DNA of 64,000 bases from Hydrangea macrophylla (lineage: Eukaryota; Streptophyta; Magnoliopsida; Cornales; Hydrangeaceae): the NCBI GenBank assembly GCA_033977485.1, contig CM066983.1, forward strand, positions 107,289,580-107,353,579, written 5' to 3'. This document shows, one piece after another, positions 58,306-64,000 of this stretch (positions are counted from its first letter, which is position 1; each line of letters begins with the position of its first letter). The translations under genes were made by a program, and so were the position numbers. A model generated the notes under the pieces. The model was not told the DNA's origin, ran no database searches, and worked only from the letters and a program-made list of their open reading frames with translations.

Positions 58306-58626
58306 TGTTAGATAATATATCACACATCGAATAAATATGAGATTGGCTATGGTTAAATATATATATTAGGTCTCTCTATCTAATAGCTTAAGCTTTTGGG
58401 TTGGATTCAAAGTTTCTTCATGGTATCAGAGTCGGGCCCATTCCCAATCCTTTAAAAGGTTGCACGATGATAAGACCCAATGAGGCGCACGTGACAGACC
58501 CAAGAAGAGGCTGGATGTGAGGGAGCGTGTTAGATAATATATCCCAACATGTATATCTAGTCATAACATGTATATCTAGTCATAGTCAATCTCATATTTA
58601 TTCGATGTGGGATATATTATCTAACA
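58306..58626 (+). mobile_element. Miniature LTR element (TRIM-like), rearranged, 321 bp
   Basis: It begins TGTTAGATAATATATC, has TGGTATCAGAGT (initiator tRNA-Met PBS) at 58420-58431, a purine-rich GATGTGAGGGAGCG and then a second TGTTAGATAATATATCC at 58528. The right end is an inverted copy of the LTR start, ending ATATATTATCTAACA. The whole is flanked by ATAAC (58301-58305, 58627-58631). Confidence 0.78.
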
Positions 58627-58631
58627 ATAAC

Positions 58632-59189
58632 TTTCATCTTTTTTTTTCAATCAAATCAATGAACTAAGAAATTGAAGCCACCATCTGTAATCGACAAGGA
58701 CAAATCATCTTTCAATCAATGTTTCCTTATCTTTTATGCAAGCCCTGTGGTCACTTTCCATTTATTGTTACCACTTAAACAGATATTCAAATCAAGTACT
58801 ATGTGAATTGAGAGTTCACTACACGCTTAATCACTTTCAGTTGTTATGACAATTGACCTCTACATAATTAGTTATTTTGAGATCCAAATATTTTTCTGGT
58901 TTATATTGCTGTTATTGAAGTTTCTCATTCCAATTAACTCTAAATAACAGTTAGTCATTTCCTCTCACATTAACTATTGTTAGGTCTTAAATTTAGTTTG
59001 AATTTAACACGTTTTGCTTTCATTATCAAACCTCGGACCATGATATGTCTCCTCTTGTTGCTATCCAAACACTGACTATTTTGATAAGCTTTTGTTTCAC
59101 TAATTGAAGCTCCTTTCTTTGTGCATGTTCTATGGTTTCAAGTCCAAAAGGCAAAACACACATGATTTATCCAAATTATATATATATAT
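58632..59189. other. Intergenic sequence
   Basis: AT-rich, no recognisable gene or repeat structure apart from a short TA microsatellite at its end. Confidence 0.4.
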
Positions 59190-59379
59190 ATATATGGGGG
59201 CTGCTAACCTACAGTATGGTGGTTATAGGTTAGCAGCACATGCATTAGCTTTTAGTGACAAACAAATGCTTTTAGCGACGAAATTTTTCGCCACTAAAAA
59301 CCCCGAAGCGATGAAAAATTTTGTTGCTAAAAACGTTTTTTTTCGTCGCTAAAAGGACGTCGTGATGTAAGTTAGCATC

Positions 59380-59400
<21 letters not shown>
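59190..59400. repeat. Small foldback repeat with TTTTAGCGACGAAA motifs
   Basis: GGCTGCTAACCTACA with GTAAGTTAGCATCC at the ends and TTTTAGCGACGAAATTTTT with CGTCGCTAAAA inside form nested inverted repeats. It looks like a MITE; TA repeats lie on both sides and no target duplication can be set. Confidence 0.5.
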
Positions 59401-59417
<17 letters not shown>

Positions 59418-60292
59418 CCTTGGGTAGTAGCACATGCCAATGGACAATGATATGATTTATTTTCCTGCATGTAATTGCATAAATTAAAGTGTCCATTGGT
59501 TATAAGTTCAAAATTTAGAACTTGTTTAGCCAGAGGTCTTTATCCAAAATTGTTCTATTAAAAGGTCATTTTTTTTTAAAGATCTAAAATACCCCTCAAT
59601 TAAAAAGAGGTATATATCAAGAAACATCTCTTAAATATCTTTTTCTTAAATTCAAATCTTTGCGACTAGTACCTCAATCTTTTTTCTCATTTTTCAAATT
59701 CGTAACCGTCCATTCCTATTTCACAATGTGTTTAAAAATACCATGTTTTCCAAAAAAAAAAAAAGTCGGAAAAACTCACAAAGTATTCAAAATGCTACTC
59801 CATAATTTATTACTATTATTTTTTCTTCAGAAAAGTGGTTGAGAAATTCCACAAAGTGTTCAAGAATGTTGATTTTTCAGAAACTATTTGAGAATTTCAC
59901 AATACGTCTAAAAAATGTTGTATTTTCTAGAAAGATGTTTGAGATTCACAAAGTGTTCAAAAGGTCGAATTTTTTTTTTCCAGAATACCGTTTGAAAATT
60001 TCCACAAGGTGTTTAAAAATGCTATGCTTTCAAGATAATTGTTTGAGAAAATTCACAAAGTGTTCAAAAATGTAATTTTTCTAAAAAGTTGTTTGAGAAA
60101 TTTCAGAAAATACGTTTTGAGATTTTCATAAACAATGTTTGATAAAATTAACAAACTATTACTTTGATAAATTTGAAAATTCGACCAAACATGGCTAAAA
60201 AAAAAAAAAACTAAACACACACACACACACATGTCTATATGTGTGTGGGTGTAGAACACACAGTAGAACACACATGTCTATATGTATGTTGT
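59401..60292. other. Intergenic sequence with a degenerate tandem repeat
   Basis: From about 59700 to 60140 a unit like GTTTGAGAAATTCACAAAGTGTTCAAAAATG recurs roughly every 50-65 bp with heavy divergence. No gene. Confidence 0.45.
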
Positions 60293-60478
60293 TAGGGGTG
60301 GACACGAGCAGAGCACCTCAACAACGGCTCGAAGCTCACCTCGATAAAGGCTAGGCTCGGCTCGGCTCGGCTCGCTCATATGAGCTTGTGAACACGATCG
60401 ATTATGGCTCGAGAGAAAGCTCGTGAAAAAACTCATTAATAGGCTTGATAAAGAGCTTGTATATTGGTTTATACAGTT

Positions 60479-60723
60479 TTTATCTAATGAGGACTCCCTC
60501 ATTTTATAAAATGCACACCTCTCACTTTTCTCTCAATAAGAGTTTATATAAATTCATCTAGCCCCCTATTTCCAGGGGATTCTTTCCCCAACTTAGCAAA
60601 AAATTCTTTCAACTCAGCAAAAAATTGAAATCTATGAGAGGTAAAATAGGTAAGAGAGACATGAATAGAGAGAGAAGTAAGGGGTGTGCATTTTATAAAA
60701 TGAGGGAGTCCTCATTAGATAAG
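60479..60723. mobile_element. MITE with inverted repeats of about 38 bp, nested
   Basis: ATCTAATGAGGACTCCCTCA at the left continues into TTTTATAAAATGCACACC; the complement closes the right end. The interior is AT-rich. Superfamily not assigned. Confidence 0.72.
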
Positions 60724-60861
60724 AACTATTGGTTTTTATATATATATATATATATATATTATAAAAACTATATAATTTTAGAGAAAATATGACAAACCTC
60801 GTAAATAAGCTTGATAAATGATTGATTTATCATTAAATTGGACAGTTTTAAAGGGCGCGCG

Positions 60862-61139
60862 TGTCACAGCCCACCAACATGGCACAATATTGTCCGCTTT
60901 GCAGTACTGGGCTCACACATATGGCCTAGCCCACTCACGGCTTTGTTCCTGGCATTGGGCCTGAAAACCCAACCCAAAACGCGTCATGCCAGTTGATGCA
61001 CAAGCCCTACATATACAGCACATCCCCTGACCGTCCCCAGGCGATGTAGGACGCAACATCCATGCCCCCCAGTCGACTGGCGCCGTAGCCCAGTCGACCG
61101 CAAGAGACAGGATCTCACAGCGCGAAAAAGGTCGTTACA
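60862..61139 (-). repeat. LTR-like segment with a palindrome pair
   Basis: It runs TGTCACAGCCCACC to GGTCGTTACA. On the minus strand it contains a CTACATCGCCTGGGGACG block, a TATA-like TGTATATGTAG (61018-61008) and ends GTGGGCTGTGACA, like a known type of small plant LTR. AGTCGACT and AGTCGACC at 61071-61099 have centres 21 bp apart. No target duplication was found and the start could instead be near 61056. Confidence 0.5.
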
Positions 61140-61251
61140 AAGCTCGCGAGAAAGCTCGTGATCACTTGAAAGATTGGCTCATTTGAGTTCGTGAGCAAGT
61201 TGGCAAGCAAGCTCGTGAAAACAAGCTCGGCTCAGCTCGTGTCCACCCCTA

Positions 61252-61737
61252 TGTGTGGATGTAGACACGTATATATGCATGTTTTATGAGAAAAGATAAA
61301 AGGCTAAAATATATATATATATATATATATATCAAACATACCTATGTAATGAAAATGATTAAAATTCGTTATTAGAGATTGAGCTTTCAAGTTCTAAGTC
61401 TTGAATCAACCTACATCTCTCTATGTATTATATATGTATCTTTACACACACACTTGTGTACGCGCATGAGTGATATCATATAGATAAGAGTATTTTGGAA
61501 AAGAAGGTGATTATCTATCTATATATTTGTGCGTGTATGTAGTTTACTTAGTCTTTTAAAATAGCAATTTAATTAAATTTGGCTTACCAAATAAAAAAGA
61601 ATAATTTAAGAGATTGATATCATATCTTCCCCTATATTACAAAATGGTAAATCAGTCCAAGAAAATCTTATAAGGGACTTTTGACCGAGAAAGAAATGTG
61701 AAGGGGTTGTTACCACTATTGATTGATGATTACAATT
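61252..61737. other. Intergenic sequence
   Basis: TA microsatellite (61309-61332) and AT-rich DNA; no gene seen. Confidence 0.4.
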
Positions 61738-61898
61738 GAGTAAAATGCTACACCCACACCCATACCCATACCCACTTTACACTCAAAAACTCACACCCAT
61801 TCACAATCACTCCTGGTGACCCCACAGTGCAACCTATGAGTGATTGTGAGTGCGTGTGAGTTTTTGGGTGTAAAATGGGTGTGGGTGTAGTATTACTC
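61738..61898. mobile_element. Foldback MITE, 161 bp
   Basis: GAGTAAAATGCTACACCCAC and its complement GTGGGTGTAGTATTACTC are the ends, with CTCAAAAACTCACACCCA and complement inside. The terminal GAGTAA resembles the Mutator-type MITE at 42641, but the 9-bp flanks do not match. Confidence 0.65.
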
Positions 61899-62207
61899 TT
61901 AGAGGTTTTTTAGTAAAAAAAAACTCTAAATTAAAATGGTAGTCCACCTTATAAGACTGTTTCCTATTTCAAACCCATGAATAGGGCTGATTTTTCGATA
62001 GATCGGATCAAAATTGAGGATTCACATAATTGCAAAACTTCATTCTAATATTGATTCCTATATTCAACTATTTAAATTTTTTTGACTTTTCATAAAGTTT
62101 TGTAATTGAAGTTTTTCATATTTTTTTTTTTAGAATTTTTGGAATTTTAGTTGAAAAATAACGTAAAACCTTTCATGTTATAATTAAGCATTTACAACTT
62201 ATGAGAA

Positions 62208-62890
62208 TAAAATATGTAATTATATGTTTATTATTAAAAATTTAGATTATTTAGGAATTTGGGTTGGAAGTAATTCAGAATATTTTGGGAAAAAAAAAAC
62301 GAAATTTGCTGCACCATTCCAAATACTCCGTATATGGTTATATATTTTTTTTTAAAAAAATTCAAAATTTAAAATTTCGAAAATCAGAACTAATTTTATA
62401 CTTTCAAAATCAAAATTTTGCGAATCTTTTTCGATCAAAGTCGGAATATCCGTTGCAACTTACAACCTTACACATGACCCACAAGTTATATTGGCCTAAT
62501 TTATCGTATTGTCTGACTTTGCCTATAAGAATGGGAAAAACAATCTAGATAAAATTAAGACCTATAACAGTCTTAACACCACAGATTTTCATATAAAATA
62601 AGCAAGCAAGATAATCCAATATATAGCAAAATGCTTTTAGGGCCACCGTATGCTTTAAGGGCTAAAAACCAAAGTTAAAAGCATTCGTGTGTGTCACAGA
62701 GTGACGCACAGCTGATCGACTATGGCCCACTTTACACAAATAATCTCACGTCCGTACAATCAGTATTGGGTTGCGTGTGATGCTTTGACAAAAAGAAGTG
62801 TCCATTATTTCGAAAAATTAAAGCATCACAAAAAACATAGTATTTTATTTTTAATAGAAATTGCTCGTGTCTATGTGTACTACAAAAAAA
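62208..62890. repeat. Uninterrupted copy of the 12719-18480 segment
   Basis: Aligns in order with the split copy, sharing TTAGATTATTTAGGAAT, AATTTATCGTATTGTCTGAC, GAGTGACGCACAG, CAGTATTGGGTTGCGTGT and TTGCTCGTGTCTATGTGTAC. It shows the pre-insertion state for the solo LTR and the MITE. No coding potential; the longest ORF (62264-62548) is low-complexity. Confidence 0.8.
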
Positions 62891-63172
62891 AATAATAATA
62901 ATAATAATTAGAATGTTTTTGTAAGTAATTCTTAAAAGTTTAAAACGCTAATTAATTTGACAATTTAAACTAATGGTTAATTGCTAACGAATCTCAGTGT
63001 ACCACATAGACTTTTCACTCATTTTATGGAAGTTCTTTGTATCATTTGGTGCCCCAAGCATTATTCTTTTTAAAAAGAACAAAAAGAATCTTTGACAATG
63101 CTCACACGGTATAAGAGCATGCACAATAGAAGATCCCACGTTACCCAAGTGCCTCATGAGTGCAAGATTCTT

Positions 63173-64000
63173 TCAGCCACTCACACCGTGTGTGGCTGTA
63201 CCATATGATATTCATTTCGAAAATATTTTTTTTTTAACTTTAAACCTCCATAACTTTTGATCTACAACTCTGTTTCTTACAAATTTTATATCATTGGAAC
63301 CGTGTCGACGAGATCTACGAAACTAGTACCATTGTTGATACCTTTGAGCAAAAGAAAAAAAACTCTAATTTTTACATGCTATGTTTTATACGAATCTAAT
63401 AGAATTTTCACATAATATTCATGTATGCCAAGTTGATATGTTGTGAGGAAAAAAAATTCGAATGTTCACTTTGTTCTAAAGGAGAGTTTTAGTGAAATTT
63501 CACAAGAATTTTGTATTTGTTTAGGTTGAAAAGCTATGTTTTATAATTGATTTGTGAAATTTGATTTTTTTTTTTAACGAAATATGCATTGTTTAATATG
63601 AAAGAGAATAAAAAGATAGTGAAATTTCGCTTGGCATACATGAATATTAAGTGAAATTTCACTGAACTTGTACATGAATATTAAGTGATTTTTTTTTTAA
63701 ATTGACATTTGAGGGACTTTTTAACAAAGTATCAAATTAGACCTTAAACTCTAGATAGTTACTTCTAGCGACTTTTGGGATAGTTATGAATTTTCACTTG
63801 ACATACTAAGTGAAATTTCACTGAACGAGTACATAAATGTTCAGTTTAACTTCAAGTTTTTCAGGAAGAAGGCATGTACGGGTTCAGTGAATTTTCACTT
63901 AATATTTATGTATGCCAAATTTATATATTTTGAGAAATTTTTTTTTTAAAAAAGACGAATAACAATAAAGTCATTGCTACCTCATTAAGGCTTAGTTCGG
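63173..64000. mobile_element. Long-inverted-repeat element, left arm, cut by window end
   Basis: CACTCACACCGTGTGTGGCTG, AACTTTAAACCTCCATAAC, ATCATTGGAACCGTGTCGAC and CTAGTACCATTGTTGATA match the arm at 34595-34790. The following DNA repeats AGTGAAATTTCAC, also seen inside the intron-1 element. The right arm is outside the window. Confidence 0.6.

Larger units (their letters stand above)
60293..61251. mobile_element. hAT-like element with nested MITE and LTR-like insertion
   Basis: The ends TAGGGGTGGACACGAGC and GCTCGTGTCCACCCCTA are near-perfect inverted repeats of hAT type. The interior repeats GGCTCG/GAGCTCGTGA. The 8-bp flanks do not match, so the target duplication has decayed. A MITE (60479-60723) and an LTR-like segment (60862-61139) lie inside. 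Confidence 0.7.

Noticed and set aside
62264..62548. 94-codon ORF near the right end
   Set aside because: AT-rich low-complexity translation within a dispersed repeat; the other copy of the repeat does not preserve it.

Overview
This is plant nuclear DNA, almost certainly a eudicot: AT-rich, intron-containing, packed with plant-type retrotransposons (Athila-like and chromovirus-like Ty3/gypsy, Ty1/copia, L1-type LINE), hAT, Mutator, Tourist and Stowaway-like elements, with one clear host gene. No tRNA or rRNA gene, bacterial-type operon or CRISPR array was found.

Layout. 1-12718: an Athila-like Ty3/gypsy element on the minus strand, cut by the window start, with PBS, polypurine tract, broken gag-pol and a broken extra ORF downstream of integrase. 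12719-18480: an old repeated segment (second copy at 62208-62890) that received a 592-bp hAT element, a 4.3-kb solo LTR and a 184-bp MITE. 18482-27593: mostly decayed retrotransposon, ending in a polypurine tract and a 3' LTR that contains a related solo LTR. 27811-31644: a Stowaway-like MITE beside a three-level nest (Tourist-like MITE > hAT > solo LTR). 32485-49337: a complete six-exon 4-coumarate:CoA-ligase-like gene of the 4CLL7 type on the plus strand. Its 11.3-kb intron 2 holds a minus-strand solo LTR, itself hit by two copia elements, one of which carries a Mutator-type MITE. 48576-53745: a tandem duplication of the 3' end of that gene; the first unit contains a 5'-truncated LINE and the second is a pseudogene fragment. 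53746-64000: intergenic DNA with MITEs, a rearranged miniature LTR element, a hAT-like element and foldback repeats.

The host gene should make a 548-residue peroxisomal acyl-activating enzyme; everything else is mobile or decayed. Many insertions are dated relative to each other by intact target-site duplications and, in two places, by an empty-site copy elsewhere in the window.

The most unusual signal is a sequence module seen in several unrelated LTRs: short palindromes (GGATCGATCC, TTCGACCGGTCGAA or CAGTCGACTG) arranged in pairs whose centres are 21-23 bp apart, with successive pairs 49-51 bp apart. The Athila 3' region has twelve in a row. In several copies the module lies about 55-125 bp upstream of a TATA-like sequence on the element's own strand. 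This may be a shared retrotransposon promoter or enhancer architecture; the function is inferred.
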